DNA of 64,000 nucleotides, taken from the NCBI RefSeq assembly GCF_000359745.1, contig NZ_AQHN01000061.1, positions 186,001 to 250,000 of the forward strand. The letters run 5' to 3'. How positions within the stretch are numbered: the first letter of the stretch is position 1; each line of letters starts with the position of its first letter. This document shows positions 52,936 to 63,891 of this stretch, in pieces. Origin of the DNA: Rhizobium freirei PRF 81 (GTDB lineage: Bacteria; Pseudomonadota; Alphaproteobacteria; Rhizobiales; Rhizobiaceae). The notes beneath the pieces were generated by a model. The model did no database searches, was not told the origin of the DNA, and saw nothing but the letters and a program-made list of their open reading frames with translations. The position numbers were made by a program, and so were the translations under genes.

Positions 52936-54744
52936 TCATTGAGCCGAGGCGTCCCACCAAGCCGGCAGGTAGTAGCCATAGAGCGGCAATACGTCCGAAC
53001 GGGCGATATGGCTGCGCCGCGCAATCCACTGCTGGCCGATATGATAGAGCGGTACCATGTAATAGCCGGAGATCAGTATGCGGTCGAAGGAGCGCACCGC
53101 GTCGCGGAAATCCTCGGACGAATGCGCCGTCAGGAAATGTCCCATCAGCGCGTCAACATCGGGATCGGCGACACCGGCGTAATTGAAGCTTCCCGCCGCC
53201 TTGGCGGCGGCCGACCCCCATCGTCCCAGCTGTTCCGTGCCGGGAGATAGCGAGGATGGATAGGCTTTCAGGATCATGTCGTAGTCGTAGCTTCCCGTCC
53301 GCAACTGATATTGCGAATCGTCGACGGTACGGATGGTGACAGCGATGCCGAGCAGCGCCAGCGAGCGGCGATAGGCAATGGCGATGCGCTCCTGATCCGC
53401 ATTCTGCGTCATGATCTCGAAGCTGAGCTGCCGACCGGCGCTGTCGACCATGCGTTCGCCCTTGATCGTGTAGCCGCCCTGCTTCAGGAAGTTGACGGCC
53501 TTGCGCAGGATCTTGCGGTCGCGGCCGGAACCATCGCTCACCGGGAGCTTGTAGGTTCCGTCAAGCACGTCGGGGTCGATACGGTCCTTGATTGGTCCGA
53601 GCATCGCGAGCTCCTTGGCATCGGCAGGCACGCCGAAAGAGGAAAGGTCGGAATTCTGCCAATAGCTTTCGGTGCGCGTATAGGCGCTGGAGGCAAGGCT
53701 GCGGTTGAACCATTCGAAATCGAAGACGAGCGTCAGACCCTTGCGCACATTCCTATCGGCAAAGATCGGCCGGCGTGTGTTGAAGACGAAGCCCAGCATG
53801 CCGCTCGGCGTTTTCGGCCTGAACGTCTCCTTGACGACGGCGCCGGAACTTACGGCCGGGAAACTATACGCCTGCTGCCAGTGACCGGGGCTGCCGTCGG
53901 GATAGACGTCGATATCGCCCTTCTTGAACGATTCGAACAACGTGGTTTCCTGCAGGAAATACGTGACGGATATCTCGTCGTAATTGTCGATGCCGACTTT
54001 CGTGGGAATGTCCTTGCCCCAATAGCCGGGATCGCGCTGGTAAATGATGCGCTGGCCTGGATCGATGCTCTTGATCTTGTATGGTCCGGAGCCGATGGGA
54101 AAGGCGAGCGTGGTTCGCTCGAAACTATCCACATCGATGATGTGTTTCGGCAAGATCGGCAGCATGGCGATGATCAGCGGCGTTTCGCGATTCGCCGCCT
54201 CGTTGAAATGGATCAGCACGCTATGCTCGCCGACCTTCTCCATCTCGCCGACTCCTTTCAGCGGAGACGAAAAGTTGGGGCGACCCTTGTCACGCAGGAG
54301 CTGGAAGGTGAACATCACATCTTCCGGCGTCACCGGCTGGCCGTCCGACCATCTAGCCTTTGGATTGAGGTTGAACTGGATGAAGCTGCGATTGTCGTCC
54401 CATTCTACCGTCTGGGCCAGCAGTCCGTAGAGTGTGAAGGGCTCGTCGCTTGAGCGCTGCATCAGCGACTCGTAGACGAGATTGCCGTACTCAGGATCCC
54501 ACATGCCGCGCGCGGTTGTGCGCATGCTCTTCAGAATAAAGGGATTGAGATTGTCGAAGGTGCCGACGACGCCATAGCTGATGCGGCCGCCTTTTTTGAC
54601 ATCCGGATTGACGTAGGGGAAATGCTTGAAGTCCGCCGGCAGCGCCGGATCTCCGTGCATGGCGATACCATAAAGCGGTTGCGCCGCTACGGCATTGCAC
54701 AAGGTTGCGAAGAACAGGAAAACAGCGATCCGGAGCGCTTGCAT
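52936..54744 (-). CDS. Periplasmic solute-binding protein, family 5 (YejA-like, orphan)
   Basis: 602 residues with a signal peptide (MQALRIAVFLFFATLCNAVA-AQ). Mature protein has family-5 (oligopeptide-type) wording: GGRISYGVVGTFDNLNPFIL, ARWSDGQPVTPEDVMFTFQL, GSGPYKIKSIDPGQRIIYQR, DRNVRKGLTLVFDFEWFNRS, and SLSPGTEQLGRWGSAAAKAA. Length and wording match the YejA-type peptide-binding proteins, which serve YejBEF-class importers of small peptides. No permease or ATPase gene is beside it, so it must work with a transporter elsewhere. Start at 54744 places the signal peptide correctly. Confidence 0.87.
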   Translation of the reverse strand: MQALRIAVFLFFATLCNAVAAQPLYGIAMHGDPALPADFKHFPYVNPDVKKGGRISYGVVGTFDNLNPFILKSMRTTARGMWDPEYGNLVYESLMQRSSDEPFTLYGLLAQTVEWDDNRSFIQFNLNPKARWSDGQPVTPEDVMFTFQLLRDKGRPNFSSPLKGVGEMEKVGEHSVLIHFNEAANRETPLIIAMLPILPKHIIDVDSFERTTLAFPIGSGPYKIKSIDPGQRIIYQRDPGYWGKDIPTKVGIDNYDEISVTYFLQETTLFESFKKGDIDVYPDGSPGHWQQAYSFPAVSSGAVVKETFRPKTPSGMLGFVFNTRRPIFADRNVRKGLTLVFDFEWFNRSLASSAYTRTESYWQNSDLSSFGVPADAKELAMLGPIKDRIDPDVLDGTYKLPVSDGSGRDRKILRKAVNFLKQGGYTIKGERMVDSAGRQLSFEIMTQNADQERIAIAYRRSLALLGIAVTIRTVDDSQYQLRTGSYDYDMILKAYPSSLSPGTEQLGRWGSAAAKAAGSFNYAGVADPDVDALMGHFLTAHSSEDFRDAVRSFDRILISGYYMVPLYHIGQQWIARRSHIARSDVLPLYGYYLPAWWDASAQ

Positions 54745-55008
54745 GGCATCCTTTCCGGTAAGGGTACGATTCGGCCGAACCTTATCATGAGCGTGCCGAA
54801 TTCAACACGCGACTATGGAATTCTTGGGTCTCAACAGAAAAGGCCAAAGAAATGCTGGATATCCGCGCCGGTGCGATGTAACAGGGGTGCCGGGTTTCCC
54901 GGGTCATGCATTTGCCTTATTCATTCGACAGGTGGACGACGGTTTGACCCGAATTGCATGGGGCGGCACGCCGTTGCCCCGAAGCGGATTTCAGGAGGCG
55001 GTTTCGCT

Positions 55009-55671
55009 ATGATGTTCAAGACTGACAACAAAATGCGGGCAGGTCTCTCTGCTCTGGCTCTCATGATCGGTGCGGCGCTCCCGGCTGCTGCCTTCGCTCA
55101 GGATGCGTCCAATGCCGCTCCCGCCGATGGTGGTGGTGCCGATCCCAACCAGCCGCGTCTCGGCTGGTACAAGACCTGCGCCAAGCAGGACGATGCCGAT
55201 ATCTGCATCGTGCAGAACCTGATCATGGCCAATAACGGCCAGCTGGTGACCGCGGTCGGCCTCATCTCCGTCGACGGCAAGGTCAACCGCAAGATCCTGC
55301 AGATTTCGGTTCCGACGGCTCGTCTGATCCCGCCCGGCATCACCATGCAGGTTGATGGCGGCAAGGGCCAGAAGCTCGACTATGCAGTCTGCCTTCCGGA
55401 CAAGTGCACCGCGGAAGTTCCCGTCACCGACGCTATGATCGCTTCGCTGAAGAAGGGCACCGACGTCACCTTCACCTCGATCAACTTCCGCCGCGCCCCG
55501 AACCCGATCAAGATCTCGCTGTCCGGCTTTGGCGCTGCCTTTGACGGCCCTGCAATCTCCGACAGCAAGCTTGCCGAAAGCCAGAAGAGCCTGCAGGACA
55601 GCATGCAGAAGAAGGCCGAGGAAGCACGCAAGAAGCTGGAAGACGCCCAGAAGGCCGCCAAGCAGCAGTAA
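55009..55671 (+). CDS. Invasion-associated locus B (IalB) family protein
   Basis: 220 residues with a signal peptide (MMFKTDNKMRAGLSALALMI, cleavage near AFA-Q). Mature part shows the IalB pattern: GWYKTCAKQDDADICIVQNL, ILQISVPTARLIPPGITMQV, LDYAVCLPDKCTAEVPVTDA, and SINFRRAPNPIKISLSGFGA, including four cysteines likely forming disulfides. The last ~35 residues are a charged helical tail (KSLQDSMQKKAEEARKKLED) that probably forms a coiled coil. The family was named from Bartonella; in rhizobia its function is unknown and it is a periplasmic or envelope protein. AGGAGG ten bases before the ATG. A strong terminator follows. Confidence 0.88.
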   Translation: MMFKTDNKMRAGLSALALMIGAALPAAAFAQDASNAAPADGGGADPNQPRLGWYKTCAKQDDADICIVQNLIMANNGQLVTAVGLISVDGKVNRKILQISVPTARLIPPGITMQVDGGKGQKLDYAVCLPDKCTAEVPVTDAMIASLKKGTDVTFTSINFRRAPNPIKISLSGFGAAFDGPAISDSKLAESQKSLQDSMQKKAEEARKKLEDAQKAAKQQ

Positions 55672-55704
55672 GCTGGCCGAGAGCTTCATTCATCTTACGA
55701 AAGA

Positions 55705-55732
55705 AAAAGCCCGGAGCGATCCGGGCTTTTTC
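55705..55732 (+). terminator. Intrinsic terminator after the IalB-family gene
   Basis: AAAAGCCCGGA-gcga-TCCGGGCTTTTT stem with T run. Confidence 0.9.
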
Positions 55733-55770
55733 TTTGCGCGTCGTCAATCCTGTCGTCCTGCGGTGTACAA

Positions 55771-55803
55771 ATGAAAAGGGAAGGCGTCGGGGCACCTTCC
55801 CTT
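55771..55803 (-). terminator. Terminator after hspQ
   Basis: AAGGGAAGG and CCTTCCCTT pair over 9 bases (55776-55803); on the minus strand TTTTCATTT follows. It lies about 25 bases past the hspQ stop. Confidence 0.7.
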
Positions 55804-55827
55804 CGAAATGCTTGGGTTTGGAGACGT

Positions 55828-56157
55828 TTAGTGGGCGAGGCTCATCTTGGGTTTGAGCTGACCTGTGGGCGCCTGGTCAAAAATCTGGGCGACCTGCGGA
55901 TTACGCAGCGGAACGCCGCTCTCGTCGCTGATCAGATTCTGTTCGGATACGTATGCGACATACTCCGTCTCGTCGTTTTCGGCGAGAAGGTGGTAGAAGG
56001 GCTGGTCCTTGGTGGGCCGCACTTCGGCCGGGATGGAATTCCACCATTCCTCGGTATTTGCAAATTCCGGATCGACATCGAAGATGACACCGCGGAAGGG
56101 GAACATCCGGTGTCGAACCACGTCGCCAATATTGAATTTTGCGTTTCGTTGTTTCAT
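55828..56157 (-). CDS. hspQ: Heat-shock/degradation-related protein HspQ (YccV-like)
   Basis: 109 residues. KFNIGDVVRHRMFPFRGVIF, DVDPEFANTEEWWNSIPAEV and DQPFYHLLAENDETEYVAYV-SEQNL are the HspQ family segments. E. coli HspQ is a heat-shock protein that modulates Lon-type proteolysis. The ATG at 56157 has AAGGAAG about seven bases upstream and gives MKQRNAKFNIGDVVRHR; an upstream in-frame ATG (56178) is not needed. The C terminus PTGQLKPKMSLAH is specific to rhizobial forms. It lies downstream of glnA with a separating hairpin. Confidence 0.92.
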   Translation of the reverse strand: MKQRNAKFNIGDVVRHRMFPFRGVIFDVDPEFANTEEWWNSIPAEVRPTKDQPFYHLLAENDETEYVAYVSEQNLISDESGVPLRNPQVAQIFDQAPTGQLKPKMSLAH

Positions 56158-56336
56158 GGCACGACTTCCTTTCAACACATCATGTGGTGACTTTTACCAC
56201 TGATATCAAGGATTTTGCCCCCATTCTGTTATCGAACTGTCACATTCGGCTCGGTTCTACTTCGAACGCCGAGCAAAGGGCTGATTGTGAAAACTCCATG
56301 CAATGGCAGGCCTGCCACCCGCTGCCCATCATGGAG

Positions 56337-56360
56337 AAAGCCCCGGCGAGCCGGGGCTTT
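56337..56360. terminator. Hairpin after glnA
   Basis: AAAGCCCCGG-CGAG-CCGGGGCTTT, 11 bases beyond the glnA stop. Only a three-base T run follows on each strand. Confidence 0.6.
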
Positions 56361-56371
56361 CATGTCTTCTA

Positions 56372-57781
56372 TCAGACCGAATAGTACATGTCGTATTCGA
56401 CCGGATGCGGGGTCATTTCGAAGCGCATGACTTCCTGCATCTTCAGTTCGATGAAGGAATCGATCTGGTCGTCGTCGAAGACGCCGCCGGCGGTCAGGAA
56501 CTTACGGTCCTTGTCGAGGCTTTCCAAAGCTTCGCGCAGCGAGCCGCAGACCGTCGGGATCTTCTTCAGTTCCTTCGGCGGCAGGTCGTAGAGATCCTTG
56601 TCCATGGCCTTGCCGGGATGGATCTTGTTCTTGATGCCGTCGAGGCCGGCCATCAGCATGGCGGCGAAGCCCAGATAGGGGTTGGCGGTCGGGTCAGGGA
56701 AGCGGACTTCGACGCGCTTTGCCTTCGGGTTCGAGCCGAACGGAATGCGGCAGGAAGCGGAGCGGTTGCGAGCCGAATAGGCGAGCAGAACCGGCGCTTC
56801 GTAACCAGGGACGAGACGCTTGTAGGAGTTCGTCGACGGGTTGGTGAAGGCGTTGATTGCCTTGGCATGCTTGATGATGCCGCCGATGTAGTAGAGGCAG
56901 CTTTCGGAAAGGCCCGCATATTCGTCGCCGGCGAAGGTCGGCTTGCCGCCCTTCCAGATCGACTGATGGACGTGCATGCCCGAGCCGTTGTCGCCGAAGA
57001 TCGGCTTCGGCATGAAGGTTGCCGTCTTGCCGTAGGCGTTGGCGACCTGATGCACGACGTATTTGTAGATCTGCATGCCGTCGGCGCTGCGAACCAGCGT
57101 GTCGAACTTGATACCGAGTTCGTGCTGGGCGGCGGCGACTTCGTGGTGATGCTTTTCGACGACGACGCCCATTTCGGTGAGAACCGTCAGCATCTCCGAA
57201 CGCATGTCCTGGCAGCTGTCGATCGGCGGAACCGGGAAGTAGCCACCCTTGACGCGCGGACGGTGACCGAGGTTGCCGGTCTCATAATCCGTATCGTCGT
57301 TGGAAGGCAGTTCGCTGGAATCGAGCTTGAAGCCGGTATTGTACGGGTCGGCCTTGTACTTGACGTCATCGAAGACGAAGAATTCGGCTTCCGGGCCGAA
57401 GAAGGCGGTGTCGCCGATGCCGGAGGCCTTGAGGTAGGCTTCGGCCTTCTTGGCGGTGCCGCGCGGATCGCGGTTATAGGCTTCGCCGGAGACCGGATCG
57501 AGAATATCGCAGAGAATGACCATGGTGGACTGTGCGAAGAACGGATCCATGTGGACCGTGTCCGGATCGGGCATCAGCACCATGTCGGACTCGTTGATGG
57601 CCTTCCAGCCGCCAATCGAGGAGCCATCGAACATGACGCCGTCGGCGAACATGTCTTCATCGACGCAGATCACGTCCATGGTGACGTGCTGAAGCTTGCC
57701 CTTGGGGTCGGTGAAACGCAAGTCAACGAACTTGACGTCATTGTCCTTGATTTGTTTCAGAATTTCGCTTGCGGTCGTCAT
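56372..57781 (-). CDS. glnA: Glutamine synthetase, type I (GlnA)
   Basis: 469-residue dodecameric enzyme making glutamine from glutamate, ammonia and ATP. Catalytic/metal segments: [52 protein letters not shown], and [22 protein letters not shown]. The adenylylation site is present as DLYDLPP, with Tyr398, so the enzyme is controlled by GlnE as in other GSI-beta forms. Start ATG 57781 ([20 protein letters not shown]) has AGGGAAG seven bases before it. It is 60 bases after glnB on the same strand: the usual glnBA operon, driven by the sigma-54 promoter upstream of glnB. Confidence 0.98.
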   Translation of the reverse strand: MTTASEILKQIKDNDVKFVDLRFTDPKGKLQHVTMDVICVDEDMFADGVMFDGSSIGGWKAINESDMVLMPDPDTVHMDPFFAQSTMVILCDILDPVSGEAYNRDPRGTAKKAEAYLKASGIGDTAFFGPEAEFFVFDDVKYKADPYNTGFKLDSSELPSNDDTDYETGNLGHRPRVKGGYFPVPPIDSCQDMRSEMLTVLTEMGVVVEKHHHEVAAAQHELGIKFDTLVRSADGMQIYKYVVHQVANAYGKTATFMPKPIFGDNGSGMHVHQSIWKGGKPTFAGDEYAGLSESCLYYIGGIIKHAKAINAFTNPSTNSYKRLVPGYEAPVLLAYSARNRSASCRIPFGSNPKAKRVEVRFPDPTANPYLGFAAMLMAGLDGIKNKIHPGKAMDKDLYDLPPKELKKIPTVCGSLREALESLDKDRKFLTAGGVFDDDQIDSFIELKMQEVMRFEMTPHPVEYDMYYSV

Positions 57782-57841
57782 TAAACTGCTTCCCTTGACT
57801 TAGATGACGATTACGAGCCTCGGCCGCTCGGGCCGGGCGGG

Positions 57842-58324
<483 letters not shown>

Positions 58325-58346
58325 TCAGAAAAATGGAAGCGATTTC

Positions 58347-58361
58347 GCACCAAAATGGACT
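58347..58361 (-). promoter_or_regulatory. Candidate NtrC-binding site upstream of glnB
   Basis: GCACCA-AAA-TGGACT matches the NtrC site GCACCA-N3-TGGTGC except for three bases of the second half. Its centre is about 124 bases upstream of the predicted start site, a normal enhancer distance. A second, looser dyad GCACG-N7-CGTGC lies at 58393-58409. Confidence 0.5.
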
Positions 58362-58528
58362 GGATAAGCAAAATTTCGCAAAAAAGTGCCTTGCACGTCG
58401 TATTCGTGCTCTCGCAAGACCTTGAATGAATTTGTTTAATCGGTATGCAGATGCATATTTTTTGATCAAAATAGACGCCGGAATTGCGGTTGTTTTTCAG
58501 GCAGATTTCGCATCTATAATGCTGCCCT

Positions 58529-60004
58529 ATGATGTTACCGCTCGCCGATCTGCTCCTCTCTCCAGATGACATGGCCGCAGTCGATAAGGAAGCGGCTGCT
58601 TCTTCCATCGATTCCTACGGGCTTATGGAAAAAGCCGGGCAGGCGGTCGCCGCAAGCGCGCTTCGCTACTTTCCTGGGGCGTTGCGTTTTGTCGTTCTTT
58701 GCGGCCCGGGCAATAATGGTGGCGACGGCTATGTCGCGGCGCGTGCTCTGAGGCTGGCCGGAGCCATGGTGCTGCTTTTTCATCTCGGGGATCCGCAACG
58801 GTTGAAAGGCGACGCTGCACGCGCCTTTGCCGACCGTCCGATTGAAGGAGAGGCGATCGCAAGCTACGCGCCGCGCCGTGGCGATGTCGTCGTCGACGCC
58901 ATCTTTGGCGCAGGCTTGTCTCGTCGGGTTCCGGACGAGGTCGTAGCCGTTATTGCGCGCATAGATGAGGCGGATATTCCTGTCATCGCCGTCGATTTAC
59001 CTTCCGGTCTTGACGGGGCGAGCGGCCAGATCCTTGGCGCTGCCTTTCGCGCGACGCGCACCGTGACCTTCATGACGCGCAAGCCGGGCCACCTCCTGCT
59101 GCCCGGCCGTGACCTCTGTGGCGAGCTGGAAGTCTTCGACATCGGCATTCCTGCCCGCATCGTCCGCGCCCACGCCGATGGCTTGATCGGTGAAAACACG
59201 CCGGCGCAGTGGCAGACAAGGATACCGTCGGCGGGCGCCGATACGCACAAATACAAGCGTGGTCATCTGGTCGTCTTTTCCGGTGGGCCGAATGCGACAG
59301 GTGCTGCGCGCATGTCCGCCATGGCCGGGCTGAAGGCCGGGGCAGGGCTCGTCACCATCGCCTCACCGCTGGAGGCAATGAGCGTCAATGCGGGCCTGCT
59401 CACGGCAATCATGCTGCATGCCGTCGAGGATGAAGCGTCGTTGCGGGTATGGCTTACCGATCAACGCCTTTCGACCTTCATTCTCGGACCTGGTTTTGGC
59501 GCCGGCGAAAAAGCGCGACAATTCTGCCTCGCGCTTGCCGACCGCCATCTGGTGCTGGATGCCGATGGCATCACCTCGTTTCGCGACGACCCGCAGCAGC
59601 TTTTCGACGCCTTTGCCGCGGGACCGACACGATTGGTGCTGACGCCGCATGAAGGCGAGTTCGCACGGCTCTTCCCCGATATCGCCGCAGATACGGCCTT
59701 GAGTAAAGTCGGCAAAGCAAGAGCGGCGGCTGCCAGAGCTCATGCCGCCATCATCTACAAGGGTGCCGATAGCGTCATTGCCGCGCCGGACGGACGAGCG
59801 CTGATCAATGCCAATGCGCCGCCGTGGCTTGCCACCGCCGGGTCCGGCGATGTGCTGGCCGGCATCGTCGGCGGACTTATGGCGCAAGGGGCGCCGGCTT
59901 TTGAGGCTGCCGCCGCCGGAGTCTGGCTGCATGGGCTGGCGGGCCAGCATGCCGGCAAGGGGCTGACGGCCGAAGATCTCGTCGCCAGCGTCAAGCCGCT
60001 CTAA
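58529..60004 (+). CDS. nnr: Bifunctional NAD(P)H-hydrate repair enzyme Nnr
   Basis: 491 residues. N-terminal NAD(P)HX epimerase domain (about 1-210; LCGPGNNGGDGYVAARALRL, VDAIFGAGLSR, VDLPSGLDG) and C-terminal ADP-dependent dehydratase domain (from about 235; HLVVFSGGPNATGAARMSAM, LVLTPHEGEFARLF, WLATAGSGDVLAGIVGGL). It repairs hydrated NAD(P)H. Two adjacent ATGs (58529, 58532) are possible starts. It is divergent from glnB, a common arrangement in Rhizobiales. Its stop lies four bases before the stop of the convergent DUF72 gene. Confidence 0.94.
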   Translation: MMLPLADLLLSPDDMAAVDKEAAASSIDSYGLMEKAGQAVAASALRYFPGALRFVVLCGPGNNGGDGYVAARALRLAGAMVLLFHLGDPQRLKGDAARAFADRPIEGEAIASYAPRRGDVVVDAIFGAGLSRRVPDEVVAVIARIDEADIPVIAVDLPSGLDGASGQILGAAFRATRTVTFMTRKPGHLLLPGRDLCGELEVFDIGIPARIVRAHADGLIGENTPAQWQTRIPSAGADTHKYKRGHLVVFSGGPNATGAARMSAMAGLKAGAGLVTIASPLEAMSVNAGLLTAIMLHAVEDEASLRVWLTDQRLSTFILGPGFGAGEKARQFCLALADRHLVLDADGITSFRDDPQQLFDAFAAGPTRLVLTPHEGEFARLFPDIAADTALSKVGKARAAAARAHAAIIYKGADSVIAAPDGRALINANAPPWLATAGSGDVLAGIVGGLMAQGAPAFEAAAAGVWLHGLAGQHAGKGLTAEDLVASVKPL

Positions 60005-60007
60005 TCC

Positions 60008-60814
60008 CTATTTCGCAACCTCTTGCTGCAATGCAATCGCGCCCGGAGGGGCGTTTACCTTGCCTTCGTGGATCATGAAGGCAAAGACATCGCGAGGTTC
60101 GACCTTGACCTTGCGGCCGGCATCGATCAGCGGCAGATCGTCCGGCACTTTGCCACTCGCCCATGTCTTCAGGCGATCGGCCCAGGCCTTCAGATCTTTC
60201 TCCGGATAGCAGGTCTTGATGTCGTCCGAGCCTTTCTGAAGGCGGGCATAGACGAAATCGGCGGTGACATCCGCGATCATCGGATATTCGAAATGCTCGG
60301 CGCAAACCGGCGCGACATTATATTTCTCAAGCAGCGCGACGAATTCTGGCACCTTGAAGGAATCGTGCCGGACTTCGACGACATGCTTAAGTGCGAGGCC
60401 GTCCTGTTTGGCCGGCAGCAGTTTCAGAAACGCTTCGAAATCATCCGGGTCGAATTTCTTCGTCGGGGCAAACTGCCAAAGCAGCGGGCCAAGGTGATCG
60501 CCCAATTCGCTGATGCCGGACTCCAGAAACTTCTGCATCGATTCACCGGCCTCGGAGAGGACGCGGCGATTGGTGACGAAGCGGGTTGCCTTCAGGGAGA
60601 AGATAAACCCGTCAGGCACGTCGGCAGCCCATTTGGCGAAGACTTCGGGCTTCTGCGTGCTGTAATAGGTGCCGTTGACCTCGATCACCTTCAGCTGACG
60701 GCTGGCGTAATTGAGTTCGTCCTTCTGCTTTAGCGTGTCGGGATAGAAGGTCCCGCGCCAAGGCTCAAAAGTCCAGCCGCCGATGCCTGTGCGGATTTCG
60801 CCCGCTTTGGTCAT
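60008..60814 (-). CDS. DUF72 family protein
   Basis: 268 residues. TIM-barrel-like DUF72 pattern: IRTGIGGWTFEPWRGTFYPD, IEVNGTYYSTQKPEVFAKWA, FIFSLKATRFVTNRRVL, LLWQFAPTKKFDPDDFEAFL, and VEVRHDSFKVPEFVALLEKY. No established reaction. ATG at 60814 (GGAGG five bases upstream) gives MTKAGEIRTGIGGWTFEPWR. It begins 33 bases after the uvrA stop on the same strand and is probably co-transcribed with uvrA; convergent with nnr. Confidence 0.9.
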   Translation of the reverse strand: MTKAGEIRTGIGGWTFEPWRGTFYPDTLKQKDELNYASRQLKVIEVNGTYYSTQKPEVFAKWAADVPDGFIFSLKATRFVTNRRVLSEAGESMQKFLESGISELGDHLGPLLWQFAPTKKFDPDDFEAFLKLLPAKQDGLALKHVVEVRHDSFKVPEFVALLEKYNVAPVCAEHFEYPMIADVTADFVYARLQKGSDDIKTCYPEKDLKAWADRLKTWASGKVPDDLPLIDAGRKVKVEPRDVFAFMIHEGKVNAPPGAIALQQEVAK

Positions 60815-60847
60815 TCTTTCCTCCAAGGACGTTTCTCGGGCGAAGCT

Positions 60848-63769
60848 TCACTCCGCCGCTGCAACTTTCTTCATCGGCCGCCGCTCCAGCAATTCTCTAA
60901 GGAACTGGCCTGTATAGGAGCGCTTCTCCTTGACGATGGTCTCTGGCGTGCCCACCGCCACGATCTCGCCGCCGCCATCGCCACCCTCTGGACCGAAATC
61001 GAGGATCCAGTCGGCTGTCTTGATGACTTCGAGATTGTGCTCGATGACCACGACGGAATTGCCCTGATTGACCAGTTCGTGCAGCATTTCCAGAAGCTTG
61101 GCGACGTCATGGAAATGCAGACCGGTTGTGGGTTCGTCGAGAATGTAGAGCGTGCGGCCCGTCGATCGCTTCGACAGTTCCTTGGCTAGCTTGACGCGCT
61201 GCGCCTCGCCACCCGAAAGCGTATTGGCCTGCTGTCCCACCTTGATATAACCGAGGCCGACATCTTTCAGGCTCTGCAGCTTGTCGCGCACGGCGGGGAC
61301 GGCTGCAAAGAAATCGACGCCTTCCTCGACCGTCATGTCGAGCACATCGGCGATCGACTTGGTCTTGAAGGTAACGTCGAGCGTTTCGCGATTGTAGCGC
61401 TTGCCGTGGCAGACGTCGCAGGTGACGTAGACGTCGGGCAGAAAGTGCATCTCGATCTTGATGACGCCATCACCCTGGCAGGCTTCGCAGCGGCCGCCCT
61501 TGACGTTGAACGAGAAGCGGCCCGGCTGATAGCCGCGTGCTTTGGCTTCCGGCAGTCCGGCAAACCAGTCGCGGATCGGCGTAAAGGCGCCTGTATAGGT
61601 CGCCGGGTTCGAGCGCGGCGTGCGGCCGATCGGCGACTGGTCGATATCGATCACCTTGTCGATATGCTCGAAGCCGTCGATGCGGTCGTGATCGGCAGGG
61701 ATTTCGCGGGCGCCCATGACACGGCGCGCAGCCGACTTGTACAGCGTTTCGATCAGGAACGTCGACTTGCCGCCGCCGGACACGCCGGTGACGGCCGTGA
61801 AGACGCCAAGCGGAATGGAGGCCGTGACGTTCTTCAGGTTGTTGCCTCGTGCGCCGACAACCTTGATTTCCTTGCCCTTCTTCGGCTTGCGGCGCTCATC
61901 TGGAACCGGCACGCCGAGCTCGCCGGAAAGATATTTGCCGGTCAGCGACTTCGGGTTGGCCATGATGTCATGCGGTGTGCCGTGTGCCACCACCTGGCCG
62001 CCATGCACGCCGGCCGCGGGACCGATGTCGACGACGTCGTCGGCCGTCAGGATCGCATCCTCGTCGTGCTCGACGACGATGACCGTGTTGCCGATATCAC
62101 GCAGATGCTTCAGCGTCTCCAGAAGACGGGCATTGTCGCGCTGATGCAGGCCGATCGACGGCTCGTCGAGCACGTAAAGCACGCCCGTCAGGCCCGAGCC
62201 GATCTGCGACGCCAGCCGGATACGCTGGCTCTCACCGCCCGAAAGCGTGCCGGAATTGCGCGACAGGCTCAGATATTCGAGACCGACATCGTTGAGGAAG
62301 CGCAGGCGATCGCGGATTTCCTTGAGAATGCGCACCGCGATTTCGTTCTGCTTGTCGGTGAAAGTCCCCGGCAACGCATCGAACCAGTCGCGGGCGATGC
62401 GGATGGACATTTCTGCCACCTGGCTGATGTGCAGCTTGTCGATCTTGACCGCCAAAGCTTCGGGCTTCAGGCGATAGCCGTTACAGGCCGGGCACGGAGC
62501 TGCCGACATGAAGCGCTCGATCTCCTCGCGCGCCCAGGCGGAATCCGTTTCCTTCCAGCGGCGCTCAAGATTCGGCACGATGCCTTCGAAATTCTTGTGC
62601 GTCGTGTAGGAGCGCGCACCATCGGCATAGTGAAACTCGATCTTGTCTTCCGTGCCGTTCAGAATGACGTCCTGAGCCTTTTCCGACAGCTCATTCCAGC
62701 GGCTGCCGAGCTTGAAGCCGTAATGCTTGCCGAGGGCTTCCAGCGTCTGGTTGTAATAGGGCGAGCTGGATTTGGCCCAGGGCGCGATTGCGCCGTCGCG
62801 CAAGGTGCGCTCCGGTTCCGGCACGATCAGATCCCGATCAATCTTCTGCTGCGAGCCGAGGCCATCGCAGGAAGGGCAGGCGCCGAAGGGGTTGTTGAAC
62901 GAGAACAGGCGCGGCTCGATTTCCGGAATGGTGAAGCCGGAAACCGGGCAGGCGAATTTCTCCGAGAACAAGACGCGCTCATGCGTCTCGTTCAGCGACT
63001 TGTTGGCCGAGCCGCCGGCGGCGGTTTCTTCGGGCGGCAGTGGCTTGTCGGCGAATTCCGCAACGGCAAGGCCATCGGCGAGCCGCAGCGACGTTTCGAA
63101 GCTGTCGGCCAGGCGGGCGGCCATATCCGGCCGGACGACGATGCGGTCGACGACGACATCGATGTCGTGCTTGTATTTTTTGTCCAGCGCCGGCACATCG
63201 GCGATTTCATAGAACTGCCCGTCGACCTTGACGCGCTGGAAGCCCTTTTTCATGAGCTCGGCCAGTTCCTTCTTGTATTCGCCCTTACGCCCGCGCACGA
63301 GCGGCGCCAGAATATAAAGCCTCGTGCCTTCCTCGTAAGCGAGGACGCGATCGACCATCTGGCTGACCGTCTGGCTCTCGATCGGCAGGCCGGTAACCGG
63401 CGAATAGGGGACGCCGACGCGGGCAAACAGCAGGCGCATATAGTCATAGATTTCGGTGACTGTGCCGACCGTCGAGCGCGGATTGCGCGATGTCGTCTTC
63501 TGCTCGATCGAAATGGCGGGCGACAGGCCGTCGATCTGGTCGACATCCGGCTTCTGCATCATCTCTAGAAACTGGCGCGCATAGGCCGAAAGGCTTTCGA
63601 CATAGCGGCGCTGTCCCTCGGCATAGATGGTGTCGAAGGCGAGCGACGACTTGCCGGAGCCCGAAAGCCCGGTCATGACAATCAGCTTGTTGCGCGGCAG
63701 GTCAAGATCGATGCCCTTGAGATTGTGCTCGCGCGCACCACGTATGGAAATAGTCTTCAGTTCGCTCAT
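60848..63769 (-). CDS. uvrA: Excinuclease ABC subunit UvrA
   Basis: 973-residue damage-recognition ATPase of nucleotide excision repair, acting as a dimer with UvrB. First ABC domain: Walker [17 protein letters not shown]; signature [16 protein letters not shown]. Second: Walker [17 protein letters not shown]; signature [16 protein letters not shown]; Walker [13 protein letters not shown]. Zinc modules CPACNGYRL and [17 protein letters not shown]. Start ATG 63769 gives [20 protein letters not shown]. Mfd in this window hands damage to UvrA. A LexA box lies upstream at 63892-63906. The region before it is the site where ssb is usually found divergent in rhizobia. Confidence 0.97.
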   Translation of the reverse strand: MSELKTISIRGAREHNLKGIDLDLPRNKLIVMTGLSGSGKSSLAFDTIYAEGQRRYVESLSAYARQFLEMMQKPDVDQIDGLSPAISIEQKTTSRNPRSTVGTVTEIYDYMRLLFARVGVPYSPVTGLPIESQTVSQMVDRVLAYEEGTRLYILAPLVRGRKGEYKKELAELMKKGFQRVKVDGQFYEIADVPALDKKYKHDIDVVVDRIVVRPDMAARLADSFETSLRLADGLAVAEFADKPLPPEETAAGGSANKSLNETHERVLFSEKFACPVSGFTIPEIEPRLFSFNNPFGACPSCDGLGSQQKIDRDLIVPEPERTLRDGAIAPWAKSSSPYYNQTLEALGKHYGFKLGSRWNELSEKAQDVILNGTEDKIEFHYADGARSYTTHKNFEGIVPNLERRWKETDSAWAREEIERFMSAAPCPACNGYRLKPEALAVKIDKLHISQVAEMSIRIARDWFDALPGTFTDKQNEIAVRILKEIRDRLRFLNDVGLEYLSLSRNSGTLSGGESQRIRLASQIGSGLTGVLYVLDEPSIGLHQRDNARLLETLKHLRDIGNTVIVVEHDEDAILTADDVVDIGPAAGVHGGQVVAHGTPHDIMANPKSLTGKYLSGELGVPVPDERRKPKKGKEIKVVGARGNNLKNVTASIPLGVFTAVTGVSGGGKSTFLIETLYKSAARRVMGAREIPADHDRIDGFEHIDKVIDIDQSPIGRTPRSNPATYTGAFTPIRDWFAGLPEAKARGYQPGRFSFNVKGGRCEACQGDGVIKIEMHFLPDVYVTCDVCHGKRYNRETLDVTFKTKSIADVLDMTVEEGVDFFAAVPAVRDKLQSLKDVGLGYIKVGQQANTLSGGEAQRVKLAKELSKRSTGRTLYILDEPTTGLHFHDVAKLLEMLHELVNQGNSVVVIEHNLEVIKTADWILDFGPEGGDGGGEIVAVGTPETIVKEKRSYTGQFLRELLERRPMKKVAAAE

Positions 63770-63891
63770 CGTCGTATGCAGGTCCCTTGGAGTCTGCCTT
63801 TATTTAGTGATGTCAGCCCGCGAGTCGAGGCTGAAATGAAGAGTTGGAACCGGCTTTTCGATTCCGTTGACATGATCATAAGGATAAATTA

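Noticed and set aside
56303..57784. 493-codon open frame on the plus strand inside glnA
   Set aside because: Antisense shadow of glutamine synthetase.
61406..63568. 720-codon open frame on the plus strand inside uvrA
   Set aside because: Antisense shadow of a fully recognisable UvrA; no motifs and no ribosome site.
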